Positions 1-8,662 of a DNA stretch of 53,049 bases are shown in pieces. The position numbers and the translations under genes are program-made. Positions within the stretch are counted from its first letter, which is position 1; every line of letters begins with the position of its first letter. Location of the stretch: contig JAISBL010000130.1 in NCBI GenBank assembly GCA_031266215.1, positions 1 to 53,049 of the forward strand, read 5' to 3'. The DNA is from Tannerellaceae bacterium. GTDB lineage: Bacteria; Bacteroidota; Bacteroidia; Bacteroidales; Tannerellaceae. A model generated the notes under the pieces. The model saw only the letters and a program-made list of their open reading frames with translations, did not search any database and was not told the DNA's origin.

Positions 1-1199
1 CGGAAGTCCGTAGCCCCTCCGCCTGCGCCGCCGTATGTTCCGCCTGCGCCTCCGCCGTTCCAGGCGCCCCCCATCTGTCCTACGTAGATATACAGTGTTT
101 CCCCTTTCTTCATCGCACGAGTGCTCAGGGAATATCCGCCATTGCCACCCTTGCCGCCTATAGAAGGAGCGGCAGCACTACCGGCAGTGCCACCACTGCC
201 GCCCTGCGCGCCCCAGGCCTCCAGCGTGTAAGTGTCGTCGTGGGGAGCGGTGAAGGTCTGCACGTTGCCGGTGTAGGCGAAGTCGAATGTATGGACGTCG
301 TAGATGGTGGCGACGGTGTCTGTGCTCAGGCCATATAGCCTGCCCGCCTCTATCGGAAGATTTGCGCCCGTCATTACGGTAAACGTCTTATCGACGCCGC
401 TTTTCTTCAGCTTCGCGCGTATCTTAACCGTCGTACCGGTCGCGCCGGCCCCCAGCACCGTGGGGTAGAGGTAAAAGCTGCGGCCGCTGTTGGCAAGCTC
501 TGAGGACGACAGTGAATAAGTCAGTCCGCCTGACGAAGGGGCCGCCGGCGCGTAGTCATTCTCAATCATCCGCCCGGTGGGAGCGGCGTTGGATATATCA
601 ACGCCGAGGATGGTACAGTCCGAGTCGTCGATATCCAGCCTCGCCACGCGGCTCTTCATGCTCACCTGTACAGGCGCAGACTGGTTCCCTATATCCTCCA
701 CCGTTATGTACGGTTTGCCGTCAACCTGTGCGTTGGACATAACAAAGGGAGGCGACAGTTTGCCGTTCACCGCCTTCGTCCATGCAGACGTCAGGTCTCC
801 CAGTGTGCTGCCGTCCGACAACTCCGGGACGGGATAATTCGTCGGGACCTGCAGGAGCACAAAGTTGTGCTTTCCACTACCCCGCATGGTGATCGAATAC
901 TGCTGTCCGCCGCCGGCAACGGGAGTTCCGCCGATGTAAGGTATGGCGTATCTCTGCTCAAACCTGAGCGAGGGGCTGAATGCATAGATAACCACAACGT
1001 CGGATTCCAAGCCACCCTCTGCCGCCGAAGCGGCGGTATAAGTCACGACATTGTCCGCCTGCGGCAGGACGAATGAAATCTTTCCGTCGCCTGCCGGTTC
1101 GTCGCCGTCTGCGTTGCCTGTTTCGGCGTAATCGCCTACCTTTGCGCAGGCTGAAATGGCGATCAGCATCGCCACTAGAAAATAACCAGTATATTTCAT
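1..1199 (-). CDS. Fimbrillin-like lipoprotein with glycine-rich C-terminal domain (partial)
   Basis: The reading frame starts at the ATG complementary to 1197-1199 and runs open off the left edge, so the C-terminus is missing. The N-terminus is a lipoprotein signal: MKYTGYFLVAMLIAISAC, with the lipobox Cys at residue 18, so it is probably an envelope lipoprotein. Residues of about 40-260 resemble the FimB/Mfa2-type fimbrillin-like lipoproteins of Bacteroidales, with alternating beta strands. From about residue 300 a segment reading FAYTGNVQTFTAPHDDTY, then TLEAWGAQGG, opens a Gly-rich domain of the kind also found next to ALK/LTK receptor kinases; it continues to the window edge with runs of GGAGG. 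The family assignment is by pattern, not by search. It may be a fimbrial tip or anchor, or a surface lipoprotein of unknown role. Confidence 0.75.
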   Translation of the reverse strand, partial: MKYTGYFLVAMLIAISACAKVGDYAETGNADGDEPAGDGKISFVLPQADNVVTYTAASAAEGGLESDVVVIYAFSPSLRFEQRYAIPYIGGTPVAGGGQQYSITMRGSGKHNFVLLQVPTNYPVPELSDGSTLGDLTSAWTKAVNGKLSPPFVMSNAQVDGKPYITVEDIGNQSAPVQVSMKSRVARLDIDDSDCTILGVDISNAAPTGRMIENDYAPAAPSSGGLTYSLSSSELANSGRSFYLYPTVLGAGATGTTVKIRAKLKKSGVDKTFTVMTGANLPIEAGRLYGLSTDTVATIYDVHTFDFAYTGNVQTFTAPHDDTYTLEAWGAQGGSGGTAGSAAAPSIGGKGGNGGYSLSTRAMKKGETLYIYVGQMGGAWNGGGAGGTYGGAGGGATDF

Positions 1200-1465
1200 G
1201 CTTAATAGTTTTAAATTACGCCAAAGGTATTATATGCCAACGACTTATCACCGACAAAACCATCCCTGAAGTTCACCGTTACCGCGTAATCCCCGCCCCG
1301 ATAGTTCACCTTTCCCGACATCAAACAGGTACAAATATTCACCATATCGACCCGCGCCACATGTGAGGGCGCCCGTGTAAAACGCGCCCGTGAACCACTC
1401 AATACGCTTGTGTGAAGGTTTCCGGTGTGAAAGAGAGCGCTTCTGCCACGTACAGTTGCTCACAT
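1200..1465. other. Gene-free stretch upstream of the lipoprotein
   Basis: No convincing gene. A 17-bp string at 1376-1392 is the exact reverse complement of 13598-13614, part of a dispersed GC-rich motif (CACGGGCGCGTTTTACA). A short minus-strand frame at 1211-1402 ends in a protein-like stretch (KVNYRGGDYAVTVNFRDGF), so it could be a remnant of an exported protein, but it has no credible start. Confidence 0.4.
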
Positions 1466-1570
1466 TAAGGCTCTAAAGACTTCAGGTCTTTAAGACTTTA
1501 AGACTGCACGTCAGGAGGCAATGGCGGCAATGTGGAATGCGCCGGGTGATCTCACGCGAGCGTGCGAAGA
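1466..1570 (+). repeat. Dispersed palindromic repeat, right-hand part, upstream of higB
   Basis: At 1466-1505 a 16-bp period built on AAAGAC/GTCTTT half sites repeats about two and a half times. It is followed by a tail (GGCAATGGCGGCAATGT, then GGTGATCTCACGC) that is found again, reverse-complemented, at 13541-13660. The tail runs to just before the higB ribosome binding site. An in-frame upstream ATG at 1521 lies inside this repeat and is therefore unlikely to be the toxin's true start. Confidence 0.7.
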
Positions 1571-1595
1571 GTTTATAAAGCAGGAGGTTTCTCTT

Positions 1596-1940
1596 ATGTT
1601 CATACAGCAGCTTCGCTCTTTTGCGAACGACCAAAAGAAAGCATTATATTTGCAAGAGCTGTATGAACTTGGAAAAACAACCGACAAAAAGCACAGGTTT
1701 CAACCCGAAATAGTACGAAAATACCAATATTGTATCCGGTATTTGGTTGGTGCAGGTTGCATAGAAACGCTATATTCTGTAAACGCATTGAACTACGAAG
1801 TGTTGAAAGGAGATAAAGCTGGTATTTCTTCTATACGGGTAAGCAAACAATATCGGATTGAGTTCACTGCAACAAGTAACGGAGTGGAGCCCATCGTTAC
1901 CGTGTGCAACATATTGGAATTGTCAAATCACTATAAATGA
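1596..1940 (+). CDS. higB: HigB-like toxin, RelE/ParE superfamily (type II toxin-antitoxin)
   Basis: The predicted product is 114 residues. RelE/HigB-family toxins are ribosome-dependent mRNA endonucleases. The C-terminal half shows the family pattern: a strand ending in basic residues (ISSIRVSKQYRIEF), then a last strand and ILELSNHYK in place of the usual DYH ending. I chose the ATG at 1596 because it has an AGGAGG ribosome binding site at 1582-1587 and gives the usual HigB length; the longer frame from 1521 reads into repeat DNA. The antitoxin gene follows after 7 bp, in the toxin-first order typical of higBA. Both genes are AT-richer than their neighbours, which suggests acquisition. Confidence 0.85.
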   Translation: MFIQQLRSFANDQKKALYLQELYELGKTTDKKHRFQPEIVRKYQYCIRYLVGAGCIETLYSVNALNYEVLKGDKAGISSIRVSKQYRIEFTATSNGVEPIVTVCNILELSNHYK

Positions 1941-1947
1941 AAATATT

Positions 1948-2292
1948 ATGATTACGTTAAAAGGTATTGACCCCCGCATGATAGCGAACAATCTTGAACC
2001 GTCCGAACCAATACATCCGGGTGAACTGTTAAAAGAAGAGCTCGACTCCCGTGGCATATCCCAAAAGAAACTTGCCGAACGTATGGGAATGTCCTACACG
2101 GTATTGAATGAAGTACTTAATTGCAAACGCGCCGTAACCGCCGAATACGCCTTACTGTTTGAAGCCGCTTTAGGTATTGAAGCGGGTATGTGGATAAGAA
2201 TACAGGCCGACTATAATATGCAAAAGGCAAAGCAAAACAAATCCTTCTCCGACCGCCTTGCTGAAATCCGCAAAATAACAGCGGCGCTTTGA
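1948..2292 (+). CDS. higA: HigA-like antitoxin, XRE-family helix-turn-helix
   Basis: The product is 114 residues. HigA neutralises HigB and normally represses the pair by binding its promoter. The sequence has the HigA signature PIHPGELLKEELDSRGISQK (residues about 22-41), leading into a Cro/C1-type helix-turn-helix with KLAERMGMSYTVLNEVLNCKR. The ATG at 1948 lies 7 bp after the toxin stop, so the two are probably cotranscribed and translationally coupled. A longer frame from 1858 would overlap the toxin and adds no family sequence, so I rejected it. The substrate mRNA set of the partner toxin is unknown. Confidence 0.9.
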   Translation: MITLKGIDPRMIANNLEPSEPIHPGELLKEELDSRGISQKKLAERMGMSYTVLNEVLNCKRAVTAEYALLFEAALGIEAGMWIRIQADYNMQKAKQNKSFSDRLAEIRKITAAL

Positions 2293-2439
2293 AAAGTGTA
2301 ATGACCGGCGTCGCCATTAGTGTCCCAATAGCGTAACTCTTTATGTGCCTGCAAACAAACACAATTCTACGTATACTCTGCCATCTCTTATAACAACCTT
2401 ATTATCAGGATATGCGAGATGTCTGCCCTGCCCCGTGCT

Positions 2440-2515
2440 GCGCCTACGGCTTGCGCAGGGATTACTCAATAAAGGCCCTGAGGACTTAAAGTCTTTGGGT
2501 CTTAAAGACTGCATA
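2440..2515 (+). repeat. Dispersed palindromic repeat, left-hand part, downstream of higA
   Basis: The segment GATTACTCAATAAAGGCC at about 2459-2477 is followed by two 16-bp palindromic units (GACTTAAAGTC and GTCTTAAAGAC). The same series occurs reverse-complemented at 13640-13740. This copy lacks the GGCGGCAATGT tail that is present at 1510-1530, so the higBA pair sits between a palindrome-plus-tail copy and a head-plus-palindrome copy in the same orientation. Confidence 0.7.
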
Positions 2516-2548
2516 CAAGAGCCATGCGACACCCGTCAACAATAAGTA

Positions 2549-3217
2549 TCAGGTGCGTTTACTCGCCTCCCAGGCAATCATAGACCTTTTGCAGGGCAGT
2601 CCCCAATAGTATCCGCCTAATTCTCCCGACGACCTTATCACCCGGTGGCAGGGTATGAGGAAGGCTACCGGATTGGCGCCAACGGCAGTGCCCACGGCGC
2701 GGAAAGCTTTGGGATTGCTCAGCCGGGAGGCAATATCGCCATACGTGGCTAACTGCCCCAGGGGTATTTTCAGCAACGTTTCCCATACCTTTAACTGAAA
2801 TTCCGTCCCTTTGACATGCAGCCTTATGTCTGCTGCGGGCCTGCCGGGCGTAAAGACCGCCAGGGCGTCCTGCTGCAAACTGTCCGTTGTGCGCCGGTAG
2901 CGGGCGGAGGGAAACTTGCTGCGTAAATACGCGAGAGCCGTATCTTCATCATCTGCAAACGATATGTGGCAGACGCCTTTGCCGGTTGAAGCAATAAGTA
3001 TGCGCCCGAAAGGGCTTTCCGTAAAATGGTGGTTGAGGGAAAGGTCCCTGTATTCCCCCGTGCTCATGGGTTCGATGTTGATAAACGAACTGTATAGCCG
3101 TCCGGAGCCTGAAATCTTCTTTTCGTACTCAGGGTTAAAAAGGGTGGAGCGGCTGTTCCTCAACGCCTCCCTGGTATATTCCAGACCGGCGGGGCCGAGT
3201 AATTCTTCAGCATTCAT
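2549..3217 (-). CDS. Methylated-DNA--protein-cysteine methyltransferase, Ada-like, shortened N-terminus
   Basis: 222 residues. The C-terminal domain (about 65-218) is an O6-alkylguanine-DNA alkyltransferase, a suicide repair enzyme that moves the alkyl group onto its own cysteine. The active site reads IPCHRVI with Cys190, preceded by the FQLKVWETLLKIPLGQLATY helix that leads to the DNA-binding region. Residues 1-60 match the end of the AraC-type region of Ada fusions (KISGSGRLYSSFINIEPMS, then TGEYR), but the earlier half of that region and any Ada metal domain are absent. It therefore looks like an Ada-type protein that has lost most of its regulatory part. It is the last gene of the minus-strand run, 27 bp after the cytochrome gene. 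Confidence 0.88.
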   Translation of the reverse strand: MNAEELLGPAGLEYTREALRNSRSTLFNPEYEKKISGSGRLYSSFINIEPMSTGEYRDLSLNHHFTESPFGRILIASTGKGVCHISFADDEDTALAYLRSKFPSARYRRTTDSLQQDALAVFTPGRPAADIRLHVKGTEFQLKVWETLLKIPLGQLATYGDIASRLSNPKAFRAVGTAVGANPVAFLIPCHRVIRSSGELGGYYWGLPCKRSMIAWEASKRT

Positions 3218-3244
3218 TGTTGTTTGATTATAGTAAGTAATGTG

Positions 3245-5518
3245 TCAGCCTGCATAGCTGTGCCTTCCTCCGAGGATATAATTGACGCCGAAGTAAGTCA
3301 TCAGCACCGAAAGGAAAATGATCCATATGAAGATGTGGTAAAACAAAGGATTGCGGAACCATGCCAACGCCTGTTTATGGAAAGTCAGGCCCATGAGCAG
3401 GAAAGTAATCAGCGCCCACACCTCCTTGGGATCCCATCCCCAGTAACGCCCCCATGACATATTGGCCCATATGGCGCCGATAAAGATGCCGGCGCCCATA
3501 AGGAAAGTCGCCGGATACATGAACAGTTCGCACGTCTCCTTCATCCGCAACACGTAAGCCGCCCGGCCCTCCCTGCTTCCCCTGCCGGAGAAATATACTA
3601 TAAAGGCGGCCAGGCTGTTCAGGGCCATAAACCCGCACAGCCCGTAGGATACCATGATGGTAAGTACATGGACGTTCAGGAGCGGAGACTGAAGGACGGG
3701 TACCAGCGGTGTGATTTGCGGGCTCATGGAGCTGATATGCGCCACCAGCAGCGTGAACCCGGCCAGCAGGAAGCTGAAGGCCGTTATAAGTGAAGAGTAG
3801 CGGTGCGCAACGATGCCCGTCAGCAGACTGAACCATGACAGCAGGATCATCGTCTCATAACCGTTACTCACCGGGATGCGCCCGCCGATGTAGGCCCGCA
3901 GTCCGAGCGCGGCGCCAGTCACGGCAAAAAGTATCCATAGAAGGATATAGGAAGCGGTCTCTACGCGGGGGTATGACCTGCCCAGTATGCTGCACCGGAT
4001 GAAAAACAGAAGGCACAGGGCGCCAACCGTGAGGTTTATTTTGAATAGCAGCGAAAAGATGCCGGAGCGGTTATACAACTGCTCCGCCTTCATCTGAGCG
4101 GACGAGGGGAGGGTATCGCCGGCCTTTTCCCGTTGCAGGGAAGATAATCTGCCGACGAGCGCGCCGGCCTCATCCACGCTGCCGGAGACGACGCTCTCAC
4201 GGTAGGCGCTGAGGAAATTACGGGCAAAGGCAACCTCCGCACTGTCGGCCTGCGCCGGAGGTATGGATACGTTGGCTGAGCGCCATTGCAGGCGTCCGCC
4301 GCCGGCATCCAGAGGGAAGATACGCAGGAGGTCGCCTGAGAGCAGCGTCTCTATAAGGTTGATCTTCTCGTCTATCTTCCTCGCCTCCTTAAGCCAGCCT
4401 TTGGGATTGTTTGAACCGTATATCAGGCGGTGGTACGGAGCGAGCCTGTATTGGCCCTGATGGTCGAAGAAGTCGATCAGGCCCGCCTGCCCCGATGGCC
4501 GGGTAAGCTGTTTCAACTCATCGCTCCTGACCTCAAACATAAGTACGCGCTGCCACTTTTCAGGGAACAGGAGCCAGCCCCAGAAGACCTGTCCGGCAGA
4601 CGCATATTTATAATGATCCTTCCCGGTGAGCTTGACCGTAAAGTCATGGGCAAGCGTCTGTACAGGCGCAATGCGTCCCTGGTATTCGGCCCATAACTGT
4701 CCTAAGAGGTCCGCCTCGGCGGCGCTTACAGTCAGCGAATCGGGCGTTATCAACGGCTCCTCCGGAGCGCCGGAAGCGGTTGCGGCCTGGCATATCGTCA
4801 ACGCTATTATAACGGCGGCCGCCTTATGCGACAGCTTTTTCAGAAGCAGGCGGAAGCGTTCGCGCTTGTCGAGCAGGACAAAGAGCATCGAAAAGAACAT
4901 CAGGAAGTAGCCCGAATAGGAGAGGAATATCCCCACCGGGTCATGGTTGACGCTCAGCACAGAGCCTTTACCGTCTTCGTCAAACGAAGACTGATAGAAG
5001 CGAAAGCCCCTGTACCGCAGTATATTGTTCATTGATATTTCGCGCTCGAAACGCTCGCCGGTTACGGGGTCGGCCACTTCCACAACGCTGACGTAGTTGG
5101 CAGGCGACTGCGTTCCGGGATAGTATTCTATCTCAAACGATCTGAGTTGGAGGGAAAAAGGCAGATCCCCGGCGGACTGCGCTTCGGCCCTGAAGAAGGA
5201 CGCCGTCACCTCATCTTCGCGCAGGTGCACGTACCCCGTCTTTCCCGCAAGCCGGGTCACCAGCGCGCCCGCGAGGATGAGGAAAAAGGAGGCGTGTAAC
5301 AGAAAAACGGAAAGCCGCCTGTAAGGCAAACGTTCCGTTATATAGTATAATGCAAACATGGCTGCAACAAACCACAGGAGCACAAACCACAGGCTGTTGT
5401 AATACTTCGTGAAGGCGTGGCTGCTCCCGTTTACATGTTCGTCCCATGTGGCCCAGGCCATCACCAGTATTAATATGGTAAGGAGGATGAACGCTGCCGT
5501 TCCTGTCTTCTTATCCAT
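3245..5518 (-). CDS. Cytochrome c biogenesis protein, ResB-CcsA fusion
   Basis: About 757 residues. System II cytochrome c maturation uses ResB (CcsB) and CcsA to carry haem across the membrane and attach it to apocytochrome c. The N-terminal third is ResB-like: membrane segments, then a soluble domain with [21 protein letters not shown] long extracytoplasmic region follows, and the last third is CcsA-like with several membrane helices and the haem-handling WWD-type motif [18 protein letters not shown] about 55 residues from the end, plus a His in [11 protein letters not shown]. Such fusions are common in Bacteroidota. I favour the ATG at 5518, which overlaps the leuB stop by 8 bp; an ATG at 5536 is also in frame. 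The overlap implies cotranscription with leuB. Confidence 0.9.
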   Translation of the reverse strand: MDKKTGTAAFILLTILILVMAWATWDEHVNGSSHAFTKYYNSLWFVLLWFVAAMFALYYITERLPYRRLSVFLLHASFFLILAGALVTRLAGKTGYVHLREDEVTASFFRAEAQSAGDLPFSLQLRSFEIEYYPGTQSPANYVSVVEVADPVTGERFEREISMNNILRYRGFRFYQSSFDEDGKGSVLSVNHDPVGIFLSYSGYFLMFFSMLFVLLDKRERFRLLLKKLSHKAAAVIIALTICQAATASGAPEEPLITPDSLTVSAAEADLLGQLWAEYQGRIAPVQTLAHDFTVKLTGKDHYKYASAGQVFWGWLLFPEKWQRVLMFEVRSDELKQLTRPSGQAGLIDFFDHQGQYRLAPYHRLIYGSNNPKGWLKEARKIDEKINLIETLLSGDLLRIFPLDAGGGRLQWRSANVSIPPAQADSAEVAFARNFLSAYRESVVSGSVDEAGALVGRLSSLQREKAGDTLPSSAQMKAEQLYNRSGIFSLLFKINLTVGALCLLFFIRCSILGRSYPRVETASYILLWILFAVTGAALGLRAYIGGRIPVSNGYETMILLSWFSLLTGIVAHRYSSLITAFSFLLAGFTLLVAHISSMSPQITPLVPVLQSPLLNVHVLTIMVSYGLCGFMALNSLAAFIVYFSGRGSREGRAAYVLRMKETCELFMYPATFLMGAGIFIGAIWANMSWGRYWGWDPKEVWALITFLLMGLTFHKQALAWFRNPLFYHIFIWIIFLSVLMTYFGVNYILGGRHSYAG

Positions 5519-6596
5519 GACGGAGCTTATTATCACAGATTGCCGACCGGATAAAGTCTCCCACCTCCGAGGTGGTATACGCCCGGCCGCCTTTGGCGAT
5601 ATCCTCAGTCACAACGCCGGCGTCCACAGATGCATCCACAGCCCGGCGGACAGCACGGCCCTCGCCGGCGAGGCCGAAGGCATATTCAAACATCAGGGCG
5701 GCGCTGAGTACAGAAGCCAGCGGGTTTGCCATGTTCCTGCCCGCCGCCTGCGGATAAGAGCCGTGTATGGGTTCGAACACCGAGGTGTGCAGACCGACAG
5801 AAGCAGAGGGCAGCATGCCCATTGAACCGGTTATGACGGAGGCCTCGTCGGTAAGTATGTCTCCGAACATATTTTCGGTCACCATCACATCAAAGCTGCC
5901 GGGCCACTGGATGAGGCGCATGGCGGCATTGTCCACAAACATATATTCCGTTTCCACGCCGGGGTATTCCTTCGCCACCTCCTGAGCGACCTGCCGCCAG
6001 AGGCGCGACGTCGCCAGTACATTCGCTTTGTCTACCACGGTCAGCTTCTTCCGGCGTTTTTCCGCATACCCGTAAGCCAGGCGAATGATACGCTCCACCT
6101 CTACACGGGTATAGATGCAGGTATCGTAGGCGGTATTGCCGTCTTCGCTACGGCCCTGCGGACGCCCGAAATACAGGCCCCCAGTCAGTTCGCGTATGCA
6201 TATGAAATCGACGTTCTCCACCAGGTCGGCGCGCAATGGCGATTTATGTATCAGCGCCGGGAAGGCCGCTACCGGGCGTATGTTGGCAAACAGGCCCAGC
6301 TTCCTGCGCATGGCCAGCAGCCCCTGTTCGGGGCGCACGCGGGCCGAGGGGTCGTTGTCGTATTTCGGATGCCCTATTGCGCCGAAAAAGACCGCGTCGC
6401 TTTCCATGCATATCCGGTGAGTCTCTTCCGGGTAAGGGTCGCCTGCGATGTCTATGGCGGAGGCCCCTACCGGGGCCTCCTTACAATTCAGTTCGTGACC
6501 GAACACCGAGCATACGGCTTCAACAGCCTTCATCCCCTGTTCCGTAACCTCCGGGCCTATGCCGTCGCCCGGTAATAAAGCTATATTGAGTTTCAT
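5511..6596 (-). CDS. leuB: 3-isopropylmalate dehydrogenase
   Basis: 361 residues, normal for the family. It oxidises and decarboxylates (2R,3S)-3-isopropylmalate with NAD+, giving 2-oxoisocaproate, the direct precursor of leucine. Seen: the N-terminal [13 protein letters not shown], the substrate region GLYFGRPQG, the metal-binding [20 protein letters not shown] and the nucleotide-binding [19 protein letters not shown]. It lies downstream of mgsA in the leu block with a 55-bp gap, and its stop overlaps the start of the cytochrome gene. It could also act on the methylmalate intermediate of the citramalate route to isoleucine if the neighbouring second synthase is CimA. Confidence 0.97.
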   Translation of the reverse strand: MKLNIALLPGDGIGPEVTEQGMKAVEAVCSVFGHELNCKEAPVGASAIDIAGDPYPEETHRICMESDAVFFGAIGHPKYDNDPSARVRPEQGLLAMRRKLGLFANIRPVAAFPALIHKSPLRADLVENVDFICIRELTGGLYFGRPQGRSEDGNTAYDTCIYTRVEVERIIRLAYGYAEKRRKKLTVVDKANVLATSRLWRQVAQEVAKEYPGVETEYMFVDNAAMRLIQWPGSFDVMVTENMFGDILTDEASVITGSMGMLPSASVGLHTSVFEPIHGSYPQAAGRNMANPLASVLSAALMFEYAFGLAGEGRAVRRAVDASVDAGVVTEDIAKGGRAYTTSEVGDFIRSAICDNKLRHG

Positions 6597-6651
6597 TTTC
6601 CTTTAACAGATTTATGTGAGGTAATAGCGGGCCGCTTTGTATCCGGAGCGG

Positions 6652-7122
6652 TCAGATCTCTTTTGTCCGGACGGCTGCAATGTCTTTGAGCATTATATAC
6701 TTCGGCTCTGTCGGCGTGTAAGACTCTTCGTCCCATAGCGTACTTGTTATCATCAGGTCGGCGCTATAGCGGTTACAGGCTATGGGGACGTTATGCACCC
6801 TGCACTGGCGGAGCAGCATCTGGATGTCAGCCTCGTGAGGCTGCGGGTTGAGGTCGTCGATCAGGAATATGGCGAGGCTGATCTGCTTGCGCACCACCAT
6901 AGCGGCTATCTCTGCATCTCCTCCCAGGGGGCCTGAGTGCATACGGGTTATTTCGGCGTCAACGCCTCTTTCGGCAAACGCCTGGGCTATCAGTCCGCCC
7001 GTCGTTCCGGTACATACCAGATGATGCTGCGAAAGGAACAGGGCGTTATGCAACGTCCATTCCACCATATCGGCTTTACGCCTGTCGTGCGCCACGATGG
7101 CGATAGTTAATTTTTTGTTCAT
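6652..7122 (-). CDS. mgsA: Methylglyoxal synthase
   Basis: 156 residues, typical length. It converts dihydroxyacetone phosphate to methylglyoxal and phosphate, a bypass of lower glycolysis used when phosphate is short or sugar phosphates pile up. Family residues are visible: AHDRRK with His12, the motif HSGPLGGDAEI containing the catalytic Asp69, and the IDDLNPQPHEAD segment with His97. It starts 4 bp after the second LeuA-type synthase gene and lies 55 bp ahead of leuB, so it appears to be transcribed in the leucine operon. That is an unexpected place for this enzyme, since it shares no substrate with leucine synthesis. Confidence 0.96.
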   Translation of the reverse strand: MNKKLTIAIVAHDRRKADMVEWTLHNALFLSQHHLVCTGTTGGLIAQAFAERGVDAEITRMHSGPLGGDAEIAAMVVRKQISLAIFLIDDLNPQPHEADIQMLLRQCRVHNVPIACNRYSADLMITSTLWDEESYTPTEPKYIMLKDIAAVRTKEI

Positions 7123-7126
7123 ACGT

Positions 7127-8635
7127 TTATCCTTCTATTTTGTTTAACATCTTAATGGTTGCTTTTATTGCGGCTTCCGTCTGGTCGCCGTCCAGTCCGC
7201 GCGTTTTAAAGTCTACGCCTGCGAAGTTCCAGCTTATTATGGTTTGTACAAAAGCGTCTGTACGTCCTCCCGGAGGAATAGAGACCGAATAGTTTGTCAG
7301 CATCGGGAAAGGCCTGCCCAGGTCTGAGTATATACTGCGGAGGGCGCGCATGAAAGCATCATATTGCCCGTCTCCGGAAGCCGACTGCTCATAAGCCCGG
7401 CCGCCTATCTCTATCTTCAGCGTCGCCACCGGGCGTAATCCCTGCGCCAAAGATAGGGAATAATTCAGTATCCTTATTTTTGGGTCCGAGGTCTCCTGGT
7501 TCAGTACGTCGCTGATGATATACGGCAGGTCCTGCTGTGTCACCATCTCCTTCTTGTCGCCCAGTTCGATGATACGCTCGGTCACTTTGCGCGTCGTCTC
7601 CTCGTCCATATCAATACCCAGCGCTTCCAGGTTCTTACGGATATTAGCCTTGCCCGACGTCTTGCCAAGGGCGTATTCCCTCACGCGGCCGAAGCGTTCG
7701 GGCAGGAGGTCGTTATAATAAAGGTTGCTCTTACTGTCGCCGTCGGCATGTACGCCGGCGCACTGGGTAAAGACCGACTCTCCCACCAGCGGACGGTTGG
7801 GCGCGATATGGATACCCGAATAAGTCTCGACCAGCCGGCTTGCGTGGTTTATCTTCTCCTCCCTGAGGTTAGTCTCCTCGCCCAACTGGTCTTTCAGTAC
7901 CGCCAGTACGCTGCCTGTCGGAGCGTTGCCGGCGCGTTCGCCCAGTCCGTTTATTGTAGTATGCACGCCCTTTACCCCGGCGCGCACGGCAGAGAAGACA
8001 TTGGCCACGGCCAGGTCATAATCATTATGGGCGTGGAAGTCGAAGTGCAGGCCGGGATACCGGTCTATCATCAGGCCACAGTACTCGTAGGCGTTCAGCG
8101 GATTGAGCACGCCCAGCGTGTCGGGCAGCATAAACCTGCGGATGGGCAGGTCTTTCAGTTCGTCCATAAGGAGGAACACATATTCGGGCGAATCTTTGAT
8201 GCCGTTAGACCAGTCCTCAAGGTATATGTTTACGCCTATGTTCATCTTTTCAGCCAGCCTGACCGCCGCCGATATATCTTCGATATGCCCGGCGGGCGTT
8301 TTATGCAACTGCTCGCTCACATGCCTGTAAGACCCCTTGCAGAGAAGGTTGGCCACGCAGCATCCGGCCTGTTCTATCCACTTCAGCGAGGCGTCGCCGT
8401 CGATAAAGCCCAGCACCTCCAGCCTGTCGAGCCTGCCCGTCCGCCGGGCCCATTCGGCTACGCGCCTGACGCCCTCAAACTCACCGTCGGACACCCTGGC
8501 CGAGGCTATCTCGATGCGGTCAACCCCAAGTTCGTTCAGCAGTATCTGAGCTATGCTGAGTTTCTCATGAGCGGCAAAAGCCACTCCCGATGTCTGTTCC
8601 CCGTCGCGCAGGGTAGTATCCATTATCTCTATCAT
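7127..8635 (-). CDS. Second 2-isopropylmalate/citramalate-type synthase
   Basis: 502 residues. The N-terminal part (about 1-270) is an HMGL/LeuA-type TIM barrel with [16 protein letters not shown], the metal-binding HAHNDYDLAVAN and the NGLGERAGNA segment. The C-terminal part (about 380-500) resembles the LeuA allosteric dimer domain. It is clearly paralogous to leuA at 10667-12163 but diverged. Enzymes of this group condense acetyl-CoA with a 2-oxoacid; with pyruvate as acceptor the product is (R)-citramalate, which LeuC, LeuD and LeuB then turn into 2-oxobutanoate for isoleucine. Placement between leuD and leuB fits a citramalate synthase, but substrate specificity cannot be read from the sequence. 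Confidence 0.85.
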   Translation of the reverse strand: MIEIMDTTLRDGEQTSGVAFAAHEKLSIAQILLNELGVDRIEIASARVSDGEFEGVRRVAEWARRTGRLDRLEVLGFIDGDASLKWIEQAGCCVANLLCKGSYRHVSEQLHKTPAGHIEDISAAVRLAEKMNIGVNIYLEDWSNGIKDSPEYVFLLMDELKDLPIRRFMLPDTLGVLNPLNAYEYCGLMIDRYPGLHFDFHAHNDYDLAVANVFSAVRAGVKGVHTTINGLGERAGNAPTGSVLAVLKDQLGEETNLREEKINHASRLVETYSGIHIAPNRPLVGESVFTQCAGVHADGDSKSNLYYNDLLPERFGRVREYALGKTSGKANIRKNLEALGIDMDEETTRKVTERIIELGDKKEMVTQQDLPYIISDVLNQETSDPKIRILNYSLSLAQGLRPVATLKIEIGGRAYEQSASGDGQYDAFMRALRSIYSDLGRPFPMLTNYSVSIPPGGRTDAFVQTIISWNFAGVDFKTRGLDGDQTEAAIKATIKMLNKIEG

Positions 8636-8662
8636 TGCTTTTCCTCCCCCGCCGGGCGGCGG

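Noticed and set aside
1521-1595. N-terminal extension of the HigB toxin from the ATG at 1521
   Set aside because: The 25 codons lie in repeat DNA shared with 13.6 kb; the ATG at 1596 has a good ribosome binding site and gives normal toxin length.
2341-2532. Short minus-strand frame ending NKVVIRDGRVYVELCLFAGT
   Set aside because: The ending looks protein-like and could be a remnant, but the start lies in the dispersed repeat and there is no supporting context.
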